64,000 bases of DNA from Endomychus coccineus (lineage: Eukaryota > Arthropoda > Insecta > Coleoptera > Endomychidae), in contig OY294070.1 in the NCBI GenBank assembly GCA_958510875.1, positions 6,262,001 through 6,326,000 on the forward strand. Direction: 5' to 3'. The translations under genes were made by a program, and so were the position numbers. Each line of letters opens with the position of its first letter. Position 1 is the stretch's first letter. The notes under the pieces were generated by a model. That model saw nothing but the letters and a program-made list of their open reading frames with translations, did not search any database and was not told the origin of the DNA. Positions 15,389-30,408 of the stretch are shown piece by piece.

Positions 15389-18300
15389 GAAAACTAAAAA
15401 CAGTAATTACATTGAGCATGTCGAGTAGTGTATTCGAATATACCTATACTAGTCAAACAAAAAATGGTACTTCGGCCAGTAACTTCATTTATTCCGCTTA
15501 AAGGTGATCATTTCAATTTTTTTTAATAGGAAAGTGATGTTTCAAATTGCGATTTATTGAAGTTAATAATACTTTCCCAAGTTTTAAATCTACTAATCAA
15601 ATCATGTCGAAAACTAAAAACAGTAATTACATTGAGCATGTCGAGTAGTGTATTCGAATATACCTATACTAGTCAAACAAAAAATGGTACTTCGGCCAGT
15701 AACTTCATTTATTCCGCTTAAAGGTGATCATTTCAATTTTTTTTAATAGGAAAGTGATGTTTCAAATTGCGATTTATTGAAGTTAATAATACTTTCCCAA
15801 GTTTTAAATCTACTAATCAAATCATGTCGAAAACTAAAAACAGTAATTACATTGAGCATGTCGAGTAGTGTATTCGAATATACCTATACTAGTCAAACAA
15901 AAAATGGTACTTCGGCCAGTAACTTCATTTATTCCGCTTAAAGGTGATCATTTCAATTTTTTTTAATAGGAAAGTGATGTTTCAAATTGCGATTTATTGA
16001 AGTTAATAATACTTTCCCAAGTTTTAAATCTACTAATCAAATCATGTCGAAAACTAAAAACAGTAACTACATTGAGTGTGTCGAGTAGTGTATTCGAATA
16101 TACCTATACTAGTCAAACAAAAAGTGGTACTTCTGCCAGTAAATTCATTTATTCCGCATAAATGTGATCATTTCAATTTCTTTTTAATAGGAAAGTGATG
16201 TTTCAAATTGCGATTTATTGAAGTTAATAATACTTTCCCAAGTTTTAAATCTACTAATCAAATCATGTCGAAAACTAAAAACAGTAATTACATTGAGCAT
16301 GTCGAGTAGTGTATTCGAATATACCTATACTAGTCAAACAAAAAATGGTACTTCGGCCAGTAACTTCATTTATTCCGCTTAAAGGTGATCATTTCAATTT
16401 TTTTTAATAGGAAAGTGATGTTTCAAATTGCGATTTATTGAAGTTAATAATACTTTCCCAAGTTTTAAATCTACTAATCAAATCATGTCGAAAACTAAAA
16501 ACAGTAATTACATTGAGCATGTCGAGTAGTGTATTCGAATATACCTATACTAGTCAAACAAAAAATGGTGCTTCGGCCAGTAACTTCATTTATTCCGCTT
16601 AAAGGTGATCATTTCAATTTTTTTTAATAGGAAAGTGATGTTTCAAATTGCGATTTATTGAAGTTAATAATACTTTCCCAAGTTTTAAATCTACTAATCA
16701 AATCATGTCGAAAACTAAAAACAGTAATTACATTGAGCATGTCGAGTAGTGTATTCGAATATACCTATACTAGTCAAACAAAAAATGGTACTTCGGCCAG
16801 TAACTTCATTTATTCCGCTTAAAGGTGATCATTTCAATTTTTTTTAATAGGAAAGTGATGTTTCAAATTGCGATTTATTGAAGTTAATAATACTTTCCCA
16901 AGTTTTAAATCTACTAATCAAATCATGTCGAAAACTAAAAACAGTAACTACATTGAGTGTGTCGAGTAGTGTATTCGAATATACCTATACTAGTCAAACA
17001 AAAAATGGTACTTCGGCCAGTAACTTCATTTATTCCGCTTAAAGGTGATCATTTCAATTTTTTTTAATAGGAAAGTGATGTTTCAAATTGCGATTTATTG
17101 AAGTTAATAATACTTTCCCAAGTTTTAAATCTACTAATCAAATCATGTCGAAAACTAAAAACAGTAATTACATTGAGCATGTCGAGTAGTGTATTCGAAT
17201 ATACCTATACTAGTCAAACAAAAAATGGTACTTCGGCCAGTAACTTCATTTATTCCGCTTAAAGGTGATCATTTCAATTTTTTTTAATAGGAAAGTGATG
17301 TTTCAAATTGCGATTTATTGAAGTTAATAATACTTTCCCAAGTTTTAAATCTACTAATCAAATCATGTCGAAAACTAAAAACAGTAACTACATTGAGTGT
17401 GTCGAGTAGTGTATTCGAATATACCTATACTAGTCAAACAAAAAGTGGTACTTCTGCCAGTAAATTCATTTATTCCGCATAAATGTGATCATTTCAATTT
17501 CTTTTTAATAGGAAAGTGATGTTTCAAATTGCGATTTATTGAAGTTAATAATACTTTCCCAAGTTTTAAATCTACTAATCAAATCATGTCGAAAACTAAA
17601 AACAGTAACTACATTGAGTGTGTCGAGTAGTGTATTCGAATATACCTATACTAGTCAAACAAAAAGTGGTACTTCTGCCAGTAAATTCATTTATTCCGCA
17701 TAAATGTGATCATTTCAATTTCTTTTTAATAGGAAAGTGATGTTTCAAATTGCGATTTATTGAAGTTAATAATACTTTCCCAAGTTTTAAATCTACTAAT
17801 CAAATCATGTCGAAAACTAAAAACAGTAATTACATTGAGCATGTCGAGTAGTGTATTCGAATATACCTATACTAGTCAAACAAAAAATGGTACTTCGGCC
17901 AGTAACTTCATTTATTCCGCATAAATGTGATCATTTCAATTTCTTTTTAATAGGAAAGTGATGTTTCAAATTGCGATTTATTGAAGTTAATAATACTTTC
18001 CCAAGTTTTAAATCTACTAATCAAATCATGTCGAAAACTAAAAACAGTAACTACATTGAGTGTGTCGAGTAGTGTATTCGAATATACCTATACTAGTCAA
18101 ACAAAAAGTGGTACTTCTGCCAGTAAATTCATTTATTCCGCATAAATGTGATCATTTCAATTTCTTTTTAATAGGAAAGTGATGTTTCAAATTGCGATTT
18201 ATTGAAGTTAATAATACTTTCCCAAGTTTTAAATCTACTAATCAAATCATGTCGAAAACTAAAAACAGTAATTACATTGAGCATGTCGAGTAGTGTATTC

Positions 18301-21300
18301 GAATATACCTATACTAGTCAAACAAAAAATGGTACTTCGGCCAGTAACTTCATTTATTCCGCATAAATGTGATCATTTCAATTTCTTTTTAATAGGAAAG
18401 TGATGTTTCAAATTGCGATTTATTGAAGTTAATAATACTTTCCCAAGTTTTAAATCTACTAATCAAATCATGTCGAAAACTAAAAACAGTAACTACATTG
18501 AGTGTGTCGAGTAGTGTATTCGAATATACCTATACTAGTCAAACAAAAAGTGGTACTTCTGCCAGTAAATTCATTTATTCCGCATAAATGTGATCATTTC
18601 AATTTCTTTTTAATAGGAAAGTGATGTTTCAAATTGCGATTTATTGAAGTTAATAATACTTTCCCAAGTTTTAAATCTACTAATCAAATCATGTCGAAAA
18701 CTAAAAACAGTAACTACATTGAGTGTGTCGAGTAGTGTATTCGAATATACCTATACTAGTCAAACAAAAAGTGGTACTTCTGCCAGTAAATTCATTTATT
18801 CCGCATAAATGTGATCATTTCAATTTCTTTTTAATAGGAAAGTGATGTTTCAAATTGCGATTTATTGAAGTTAATAATACTTTCCCAAGTTTTAAATCTA
18901 CTAATCAAATCATGTCGAAAACTAAAAACAGTAATTACATTGAGCATGTCGAGTAGTGTATTCGAATATACCTATACTAGTCAAACAAAAAATGGTACTT
19001 CGGCCAGTAACTTCATTTATTCCGCATAAATGTGATCATTTCAATTTCTTTTTAATAGGAAAGTGATGTTTCAAATTGCGATTTATTGAAGTTAATAATA
19101 CTTTCCCAAGTTTTAAATCTACTAATCAAATCATGTCGAAAACTAAAAACAGTAACTACATTGAGTGTGTCGAGTAGTGTATTCGAATATACCTATACTA
19201 GTCAAACAAAAAGTGGTACTTCTGCCAGTAAATTCATTTATTCCGCATAAATGTGATCATTTCAATTTCTTTTTAATAGGAAAGTGATGTTTCAAATTGC
19301 GATTTATTGAAGTTAATAATACTTTCCCAAGTTTTAAATCTACTAATCAAATCATGTCGAAAACTAAAAACAGTAATTACATTGAGCATGTCGAGTAGTG
19401 TATTCGAATATACCTATACTAGTCAAACAAAAAATGGTACTTCGGCCAGTAACTTCATTTATTCCGCATAAATGTGATCATTTCAATTTCTTTTTAATAG
19501 GAAAGTGATGTTTCAAATTGCGATTTATTGAAGTTAATAATACTTTCCCAAGTTTTAAATCTACTAATCAAATCATGTCGAAAACTAAAAACAGTAACTA
19601 CATTGAGTGTGTCGAGTAGTGTATTCGAATATACCTATACTAGTCAAACAAAAAGTGGTACTTCTGCCAGTAAATTCATTTATTCCGCATAAATGTGATC
19701 ATTTCAATTTCTTTTTAATAGGAAAGTGATGTTTCAAATTGCGATTTATTGAAGTTAATAATACTTTCCCAAGTTTTAAATCTACTAATCAAATCATGTC
19801 GAAAACTAAAAACAGTAACTACATTGAGTGTGTCGAGTAGTGTATTCGAATATACCTATACTAGTCAAACAAAAAGTGGTACTTCTGCCAGTAAATTCAT
19901 TTATTCCGCATAAATGTGATCATTTCAATTTCTTTTTAATAGGAAAGTGATGTTTCAAATTGCGATTTATTGAAGTTAATAATACTTTCCCAAGTTTTAA
20001 ATCTACTAATCAAATCATGTCGAAAACTAAAAACAGTAACTACATTGAGTGTGTCGAGTAGTGTATTCGAATATACCTATACTAGTCAAACAAAAAGTGG
20101 TACTTCTGCCAGTAAATTCATTTATTCCGCATAAATGTGATCATTTCAATTTCTTTTTAATAGGAAAGTGATGTTTCAAATTGCGATTTATTGAAGTTAA
20201 TAATACTTTCCCAAGTTTTAAATCTACTAATCAAATCATGTCGAAAACTAAAAACAGTAATTACATTGAGCATGTCGAGTAGTGTATTCGAATATACCTA
20301 TACTAGTCAAACAAAAAATGGTACTTCGGCCAGTAACTTCATTTATTCCGCATAAATGTGATCATTTCAATTTCTTTTTAATAGGAAAGTGATGTTTCAA
20401 ATTGCGATTTATTGAAGTTAATAATACTTTCCCAAGTTTTAAATCTACTAATCAAATCATGTCGAAAACTAAAAACAGTAACTACATTGAGTGTGTCGAG
20501 TAGTGTATTCGAATATACCTATACTAGTCAAACAAAAAGTGGTACTTCTGCCAGTAAATTCATTTATTCCGCATAAATGTGATCATTTCAATTTCTTTTT
20601 AATAGGAAAGTGATGTTTCAAATTGCGATTTATTGAAGTTAATAATACTTTCCCAAGTTTTAAATCTACTAATCAAATCATGTCGAAAACTAAAAACAGT
20701 AATTACATTGAGCATGTCGAGTAGTGTATTCGAATATACCTATACTAGTCAAACAAAAAATGGTACTTCGGCCAGTAACTTCATTTATTCCGCATAAATG
20801 TGATCATTTCAATTTCTTTTTAATAGGAAAGTGATGTTTCAAATTGCGATTTATTGAAGTTAATAATACTTTCCCAAGTTTTAAATCTACTAATCAAATC
20901 ATGTCGAAAACTAAAAACAGTAACTACATTGAGTGTGTCGAGTAGTGTATTCGAATATACCTATACTAGTCAAACAAAAAGTGGTACTTCTGCCAGTAAA
21001 TTCATTTATTCCGCATAAATGTGATCATTTCAATTTCTTTTTAATAGGAAAGTGATGTTTCAAATTGCGATTTATTGAAGTTAATAATACTTTCCCAAGT
21101 TTTAAATCTACTAATCAAATCATGTCGAAAACTAAAAACAGTAACTACATTGAGTGTGTCGAGTAGTGTATTCGAATATACCTATACTAGTCAAACAAAA
21201 AGTGGTACTTCTGCCAGTAAATTCATTTATTCCGCATAAATGTGATCATTTCAATTTCTTTTTAATAGGAAAGTGATGTTTCAAATTGCGATTTATTGAA

Positions 21301-24300
21301 GTTAATAATACTTTCCCAAGTTTTAAATCTACTAATCAAATCATGTCGAAAACTAAAAACAGTAATTACATTGAGCATGTCGAGTAGTGTATTCGAATAT
21401 ACCTATACTAGTCAAACAAAAAATGGTACTTCGGCCAGTAACTTCATTTATTCCGCATAAATGTGATCATTTCAATTTCTTTTTAATAGGAAAGTGATGT
21501 TTCAAATTGCGATTTATTGAAGTTAATAATACTTTCCCAAGTTTTAAATCTACTAATCAAATCATGTCGAAAACTAAAAACAGTAATTACATTGAGCATG
21601 TCGAGTAGTGTATTCGAATATACCTATACTAGTCAAACAAAAAATGGTACTTCGGCCAGTAACTTCATTTATTCCGCATAAATGTGATCATTTCAATTTC
21701 TTTTTAATAGGAAAGTGATGTTTCAAATTGCGATTTATTGAAGTTAATAATACTTTCCCAAGTTTTAAATCTACTAATCAAATCATGTCGAAAACTAAAA
21801 ACAGTAACTACATTGAGTGTGTCGAGTAGTGTATTCGAATATACCTATACTAGTCAAACAAAAAGTGGTACTTCTGCCAGTAAATTCATTTATTCCGCAT
21901 AAATGTGATCATTTCAATTTCTTTTTAATAGGAAAGTGATGTTTCAAATTGCGATTTATTGAAGTTAATAATACTTTCCCAAGTTTTAAATCTACTAATC
22001 AAATCATGTCGAAAACTAAAAACAGTAACTACATTGAGTGTGTCGAGTAGTGTATTCGAATATACCTATACTAGTCAAACAAAAAGTGGTACTTCTGCCA
22101 GTAAATTCATTTATTCCGCATAAATGTGATCATTTCAATTTCTTTTTAATAGGAAAGTGATGTTTCAAATTGCGATTTATTGAAGTTAATAATACTTTCC
22201 CAAGTTTTAAATCTACTAATCAAATCATGTCGAAAACTAAAAACAGTAATTACATTGAGCATGTCGAGTAGTGTATTCGAATATACCTATACTAGTCAAA
22301 CAAAAAATGGTACTTCGGCCAGTAACTTCATTTATTCCGCATAAATGTGATCATTTCAATTTCTTTTTAATAGGAAAGTGATGTTTCAAATTGCGATTTA
22401 TTGAAGTTAATAATACTTTCCCAAGTTTTAAATCTACTAATCAAATCATGTCGAAAACTAAAAACAGTAATTACATTGAGCATGTCGAGTAGTGTATTCG
22501 AATATACCTATACTAGTCAAACAAAAAATGGTACTTCGGCCAGTAACTTCATTTATTCCGCATAAATGTGATCATTTCAATTTCTTTTTAATAGGAAAGT
22601 GATGTTTCAAATTGCGATTTATTGAAGTTAATAATACTTTCCCAAGTTTTAAATCTACTAATCAAATCATGTCGAAAACTAAAAACAGTAATTACATTGA
22701 GCATGTCGAGTAGTGTATTCGAATATACCTATACTAGTCAAACAAAAAATGGTACTTCGGCCAGTAACTTCATTTATTCCGCATAAATGTGATCATTTCA
22801 ATTTCTTTTTAATAGGAAAGTGATGTTTCAAATTGCGATTTATTGAAGTTAATAATACTTTCCCAAGTTTTAAATCTACTAATCAAATCATGTCGAAAAC
22901 TAAAAACAGTAACTACATTGAGTGTGTCGAGTAGTGTATTCGAATATACCTATACTAGTCAAACAAAAAGTGGTACTTCTGCCAGTAAATTCATTTATTC
23001 CGCATAAATGTGATCATTTCAATTTCTTTTTAATAGGAAAGTGATGTTTCAAATTGCGATTTATTGAAGTTAATAATACTTTCCCAAGTTTTAAATCTAC
23101 TAATCAAATCATGTCGAAAACTAAAAACAGTAACTACATTGAGTGTGTCGAGTAGTGTATTCGAATATACCTATACTAGTCAAACAAAAAGTGGTACTTC
23201 TGCCAGTAAATTCATTTATTCCGCATAAATGTGATCATTTCAATTTCTTTTTAATAGGAAAGTGATGTTTCAAATTGCGATTTATTGAAGTTAATAATAC
23301 TTTCCCAAGTTTTAAATCTACTAATCAAATCATGTCGAAAACTAAAAACAGTAATTACATTGAGCATGTCGAGTAGTGTATTCGAATATACCTATACTAG
23401 TCAAACAAAAAATGGTACTTCGGCCAGTAACTTCATTTATTCCGCATAAATGTGATCATTTCAATTTCTTTTTAATAGGAAAGTGATGTTTCAAATTGCG
23501 ATTTATTGAAGTTAATAATACTTTCCCAAGTTTTAAATCTACTAATCAAATCATGTCGAAAACTAAAAACAGTAATTACATTGAGCATGTCGAGTAGTGT
23601 ATTCGAATATACCTATACTAGTCAAACAAAAAATGGTACTTCGGCCAGTAACTTCATTTATTCCGCATAAATGTGATCATTTCAATTTCTTTTTAATAGG
23701 AAAGTGATGTTTCAAATTGCGATTTATTGAAGTTAATAATACTTTCCCAAGTTTTAAATCTACTAATCAAATCATGTCGAAAACTAAAAACAGTAATTAC
23801 ATTGAGCATGTCGAGTAGTGTATTCGAATATACCTATACTAGTCAAACAAAAAATGGTACTTCGGCCAGTAACTTCATTTATTCCGCATAAATGTGATCA
23901 TTTCAATTTCTTTTTAATAGGAAAGTGATGTTTCAAATTGCGATTTATTGAAGTTAATAATACTTTCCCAAGTTTTAAATCTACTAATCAAATCATGTCG
24001 AAAACTAAAAACAGTAACTACATTGAGTGTGTCGAGTAGTGTATTCGAATATACCTATACTAGTCAAACAAAAAGTGGTACTTCTGCCAGTAAATTCATT
24101 TATTCCCCATAAATGTGATCATTTCAATTTCTTTTTAATAGGAAAGTGATGTTTCAAATTGCGATTTATTGAAGTTAATAATACTTTCCCAAGTTTTAAA
24201 TCTACTAATCAAATCATGTCGAAAACTAAAAACAGTAACTACATTGAGTGTGTCGAGTAGTGTATTCGAATATACCTATACTAGTCAAACAAAAAGTGGT

Positions 24301-27300
24301 ACTTCTGCCAGTAAATTCATTTATTCCGCATAAATGTGATCATTTCAATTTCTTTTTAATAGGAAAGTGATGTTTCAAATTGCGATTTATTGAAGTTAAT
24401 AATACTTTCCCAAGTTTTAAATCTACTAATCAAATCATGTCGAAAACTAAAAACAGTAACTACATTGAGTGTGTCGAGTAGTGTATTCGAATATACCTAT
24501 ACTAGTCAAACAAAAAGTGGTACTTCTGCCAGTAAATTCATTTATTCCGCATAAATGTGATCATTTCAATTTCTTTTTAATAGGAAAGTGATGTTTCAAA
24601 TTGCGATTTATTGAAGTTAATAATACTTTCCCAAGTTTTAAATCTACTAATCAAATCATGTCGAAAACTAAAAACAGTAATTACATTGAGCATGTCGAGT
24701 AGTGTATTCGAATATACCTATACTAGTCAAACAAAAAATGGTACTTCGGCCAGTAACTTCATTTATTCCGCATAAATGTGATCATTTCAATTTCTTTTTA
24801 ATAGGAAAGTGATGTTTCAAATTGCGATTTATTGAAGTTAATAATACTTTCCCAAGTTTTAAATCTACTAATCAAATCATGTCGAAAACTAAAAACAGTA
24901 ATTACATTGAGCATGTCGAGTAGTGTATTCGAATATACCTATACTAGTCAAACAAAAAATGGTACTTCGGCCAGTAACTTCATTTATTCCGCATAAATGT
25001 GATCATTTCAATTTCTTTTTAATAGGAAAGTGATGTTTCAAATTGCGATTTATTGAAGTTAATAATACTTTCCCAAGTTTTAAATCTACTAATCAAATCA
25101 TGTCGAAAACTAAAAACAGTAATTACATTGAGCATGTCGAGTAGTGTATTCGAATATACCTATACTAGTCAAACAAAAAATGGTACTTCGGCCAGTAACT
25201 TCATTTATTCCGCATAAATGTGATCATTTCAATTTCTTTTTAATAGGAAAGTGATGTTTCAAATTGCGATTTATTGAAGTTAATAATACTTTCCCAAGTT
25301 TTAAATCTACTAATCAAATCATGTCGAAAACTAAAAACAGTAACTACATTGAGTGTGTCGAGTAGTGTATTCGAATATACCTATACTAGTCAAACAAAAA
25401 GTGGTACTTCTGCCAGTAAATTCATTTATTCCCCATAAATGTGATCATTTCAATTTCTTTTTAATAGGAAAGTGATGTTTCAAATTGCGATTTATTGAAG
25501 TTAATAATACTTTCCCAAGTTTTAAATCTACTAATCAAATCATGTCGAAAACTAAAAACAGTAACTACATTGAGTGTGTCGAGTAGTGTATTCGAATATA
25601 CCTATACTAGTCAAACAAAAAGTGGTACTTCTGCCAGTAAATTCATTTATTCCGCATAAATGTGATCATTTCAATTTCTTTTTAATAGGAAAGTGATGTT
25701 TCAAATTGCGATTTATTGAAGTTAATAATACTTTCCCAAGTTTTAAATCTACTAATCAAATCATGTCGAAAACTAAAAACAGTAATTACATTGAGCATGT
25801 CGAGTAGTGTATTCGAATATACCTATACTAGTCAAACAAAAAATGGTACTTCGGCCAGTAACTTCATTTATTCCGCATAAATGTGATCATTTCAATTTCT
25901 TTTTAATAGGAAAGTGATGTTTCAAATTGCGATTTATTGAAGTTAATAATACTTTCCCAAGTTTTAAATCTACTAATCAAATCATGTCGAAAACTAAAAA
26001 CAGTAATTACATTGAGCATGTCGAGTAGTGTATTCGAATATACCTATACTAGTCAAACAAAAAATGGTACTTCGGCCAGTAACTTCATTTATTCCGCATA
26101 AATGTGATCATTTCAATTTCTTTTTAATAGGAAAGTGATGTTTCAAATTGCGATTTATTGAAGTTAATAATACTTTCCCAAGTTTTAAATCTACTAATCA
26201 AATCATGTCGAAAACTAAAAACAGTAATTACATTGAGCATGTCGAGTAGTGTATTCGAATATACCTATACTAGTCAAACAAAAAATGGTACTTCGGCCAG
26301 TAACTTCATTTATTCCGCATAAATGTGATCATTTCAATTTCTTTTTAATAGGAAAGTGATGTTTCAAATTGCGATTTATTGAAGTTAATAATACTTTCCC
26401 AAGTTTTAAATCTACTAATCAAATCATGTCGAAAACTAAAAACAGTAATTACATTGAGCATGTCGAGTAGTGTATTCGAATATACCTATACTAGTCAAAC
26501 AAAAAATGGTACTTCGGCCAGTAACTTCATTTATTCCGCATAAATGTGATCATTTCAATTTCTTTTTAATAGGAAAGTGATGTTTCAAATTGCGATTTAT
26601 TGAAGTTAATAATACTTTCCCAAGTTTTAAATCTACTAATCAAATCATGTCGAAAACTAAAAACAGTAACTACATTGAGTGTGTCGAGTAGTGTATTCGA
26701 ATATACCTATACTAGTCAAACAAAAAGTGGTACTTCTGCCAGTAAATTCATTTATTCCGCATAAATGTGATCATTTCAATTTCTTTTTAATAGGAAAGTG
26801 ATGTTTCAAATTGCGATTTATTGAAGTTAATAATACTTTCCCAAGTTTTAAATCTACTAATCAAATCATGTCGAAAACTAAAAACAGTAATTACATTGAG
26901 CATGTCGAGTAGTGTATTCGAATATACCTATACTAGTCAAACAAAAAATGGTACTTCGGCCAGTAACTTCATTTATTCCGCATAAATGTGATCATTTCAA
27001 TTTCTTTTTAATAGGAAAGTGATGTTTCAAATTGCGATTTATTGAAGTTAATAATACTTTCCCAAGTTTTAAATCTACTAATCAAATCATGTCGAAAACT
27101 AAAAACAGTAATTACATTGAGCATGTCGAGTAGTGTATTCGAATATACCTATACTAGTCAAACAAAAAATGGTACTTCGGCCAGTAACTTCATTTATTCC
27201 GCATAAATGTGATCATTTCAATTTCTTTTTAATAGGAAAGTGATGTTTCAAATTGCGATTTATTGAAGTTAATAATACTTTCCCAAGTTTTAAATCTACT

Positions 27301-30300
27301 AATCAAATCATGTCGAAAACTAAAAACAGTAATTACATTGAGCATGTCGAGTAGTGTATTCGAATATACCTATACTAGTCAAACAAAAAATGGTACTTCG
27401 GCCAGTAACTTCATTTATTCCGCATAAATGTGATCATTTCAATTTCTTTTTAATAGGAAAGTGATGTTTCAAATTGCGATTTATTGAAGTTAATAATACT
27501 TTCCCAAGTTTTAAATCTACTAATCAAATCATGTCGAAAACTAAAAACAGTAACTACATTGAGTGTGTCGAGTAGTGTATTCGAATATACCTATACTAGT
27601 CAAACAAAAAGTGGTACTTCTGCCAGTAAATTCATTTATTCCCCATAAATGTGATCATTTCAATTTCTTTTTAATAGGAAAGTGATGTTTCAAATTGCGA
27701 TTTATTGAAGTTAATAATACTTTCCCAAGTTTTAAATCTACTAATCAAATCATGTCGAAAACTAAAAACAGTAACTACATTGAGTGTGTCGAGTAGTGTA
27801 TTCGAATATACCTATACTAGTCAAACAAAAAGTGGTACTTCTGCCAGTAAATTCATTTATTCCGCATAAATGTGATCATTTCAATTTCTTTTTAATAGGA
27901 AAGTGATGTTTCAAATTGCGATTTATTGAAGTTAATAATACTTTCCCAAGTTTTAAATCTACTAATCAAATCATGTCGAAAACTAAAAACAGTAATTACA
28001 TTGAGCATGTCGAGTAGTGTATTCGAATATACCTATACTAGTCAAACAAAAAATGGTACTTCGGCCAGTAACTTCATTTATTCCGCATAAATGTGATCAT
28101 TTCAATTTCTTTTTAATAGGAAAGTGATGTTTCAAATTGCGATTTATTGAAGTTAATAATACTTTCCCAAGTTTTAAATCTACTAATCAAATCATGTCGA
28201 AAACTAAAAACAGTAATTACATTGAGCATGTCGAGTAGTGTATTCGAATATACCTATACTAGTCAAACAAAAAATGGTACTTCGGCCAGTAACTTCATTT
28301 ATTCCGCATAAATGTGATCATTTCAATTTCTTTTTAATAGGAAAGTGATGTTTCAAATTGCGATTTATTGAAGTTAATAATACTTTCCCAAGTTTTAAAT
28401 CTACTAATCAAATCATGTCGAAAACTAAAAACAGTAATTACATTGAGCATGTCGAGTAGTGTATTCGAATATACCTATACTAGTCAAACAAAAAATGGTA
28501 CTTCGGCCAGTAACTTCATTTATTCCGCATAAATGTGATCATTTCAATTTCTTTTTAATAGGAAAGTGATGTTTCAAATTGCGATTTATTGAAGTTAATA
28601 ATACTTTCCCAAGTTTTAAATCTACTAATCAAATCATGTCGAAAACTAAAAACAGTAATTACATTGAGCATGTCGAGTAGTGTATTCGAATATACCTATA
28701 CTAGTCAAACAAAAAATGGTACTTCGGCCAGTAACTTCATTTATTCCGCATAAATGTGATCATTTCAATTTCTTTTTAATAGGAAAGTGATGTTTCAAAT
28801 TGCGATTTATTGAAGTTAATAATACTTTCCCAAGTTTTAAATCTACTAATCAAATCATGTCGAAAACTAAAAACAGTAACTACATTGAGTGTGTCGAGTA
28901 GTGTATTCGAATATACCTATACTAGTCAAACAAAAAGTGGTACTTCTGCCAGTAAATTCATTTATTCCGCATAAATGTGATCATTTCAATTTCTTTTTAA
29001 TAGGAAAGTGATGTTTCAAATTGCGATTTATTGAAGTTAATAATACTTTCCCAAGTTTTAAATCTACTAATCAAATCATGTCGAAAACTAAAAACAGTAA
29101 CTACATTGAGTGTGTCGAGTAGTGTATTCGAATATACCTATACTAGTCAAACAAAAAGTGGTACTTCTGCCAGTAAATTCATTTATTCCGCATAAATGTG
29201 ATCATTTCAATTTCTTTTTAATAGGAAAGTGATGTTTCAAATTGCGATTTATTGAAGTTAATAATACTTTCCCAAGTTTTAAATCTACTAATCAAATCAT
29301 GTCGAAAACTAAAAACAGTAACTACATTGAGTGTGTCGAGTAGTGTATTCGAATATACCTATACTAGTCAAACAAAAAGTGGTACTTCTGCCAGTAAATT
29401 CATTTATTCCGCATAAATGTGATCATTTCAATTTCTTTTTAATAGGAAAGTGATGTTTCAAATTGCGATTTATTGAAGTTAATAATACTTTCCCAAGTTT
29501 TAAATCTACTAATCAAATCATGTCGAAAACTAAAAACAGTAACTACATTGAGTGTGTCGAGTAGTGTATTCGAATATACCTATACTAGTCAAACAAAAAG
29601 TGGTACTTCTGCCAGTAAATTCATTTATTCCGCATAAATGTGATCATTTCAATTTCTTTTTAATAGGAAAGTGATGTTTCAAATTGCGATTTATTGAAGT
29701 TAATAATACTTTCCCAAGTTTTAAATCTACTAATCAAATCATGTCGAAAACTAAAAACAGTAACTACATTGAGTGTGTCGAGTAGTGTATTCGAATATAC
29801 CTATACTAGTCAAACAAAAAGTGGTACTTCTGCCAGTAAATTCATTTATTCCGCATAAATGTGATCATTTCAATTTCTTTTTAATAGGAAAGTGATGTTT
29901 CAAATTGCGATTTATTGAAGTTAATAATACTTTCCCAAGTTTTAAATCTACTAATCAAATCATGTCGAAAACTAAAAACAGTAACTACATTGAGTGTGTC
30001 GAGTAGTGTATTCGAATATACCTATACTAGTCAAACAAAAAGTGGTACTTCTGCCAGTAAATTCATTTATTCCGCATAAATGTGATCATTTCAATTTCTT
30101 TTTAATAGGAAAGTGATGTTTCAAATTGCGATTTATTGAAGTTAATAATACTTTCCCAAGTTTTAAATCTACTAATCAAATCATGTCGAAAACTAAAAAC
30201 AGTAATTACATTGAGCATGTCGAGTAGTGTATTCGAATATACCTATACTAGTCAAACAAAAAATGGTACTTCGGCCAGTAACTTCATTTATTCCGCATAA

Positions 30301-30408
30301 ATGTGATCATTTCAATTTCTTTTTAATAGGAAAGTGATGTTTCAAATTGCGATTTATTGAAGTTAATAATACTTTCCCAAGTTTTAAATCTACTAATCAA
30401 ATCATGTC
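15389..30408. repeat. Satellite sub-domain 3: A/B chimeras with higher-order repeats
   Basis: After nine mostly type-A monomers (15,389-17,369), every monomer is 221 bp. Type B alternates irregularly with a chimera that has the A front (GAGCATG, CTTCGGCC, AACTTCA) and the B back (CGCATAAATG and the interrupted T run). A marker variant of B with CCCCATAAATG recurs at monomers starting 24,000, 25,326 and 27,536. The spacings are 1,326 and 2,210 bp, that is 6 and 10 monomers, and the monomer order after the last two markers agrees for seven units. Confidence 0.85.
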
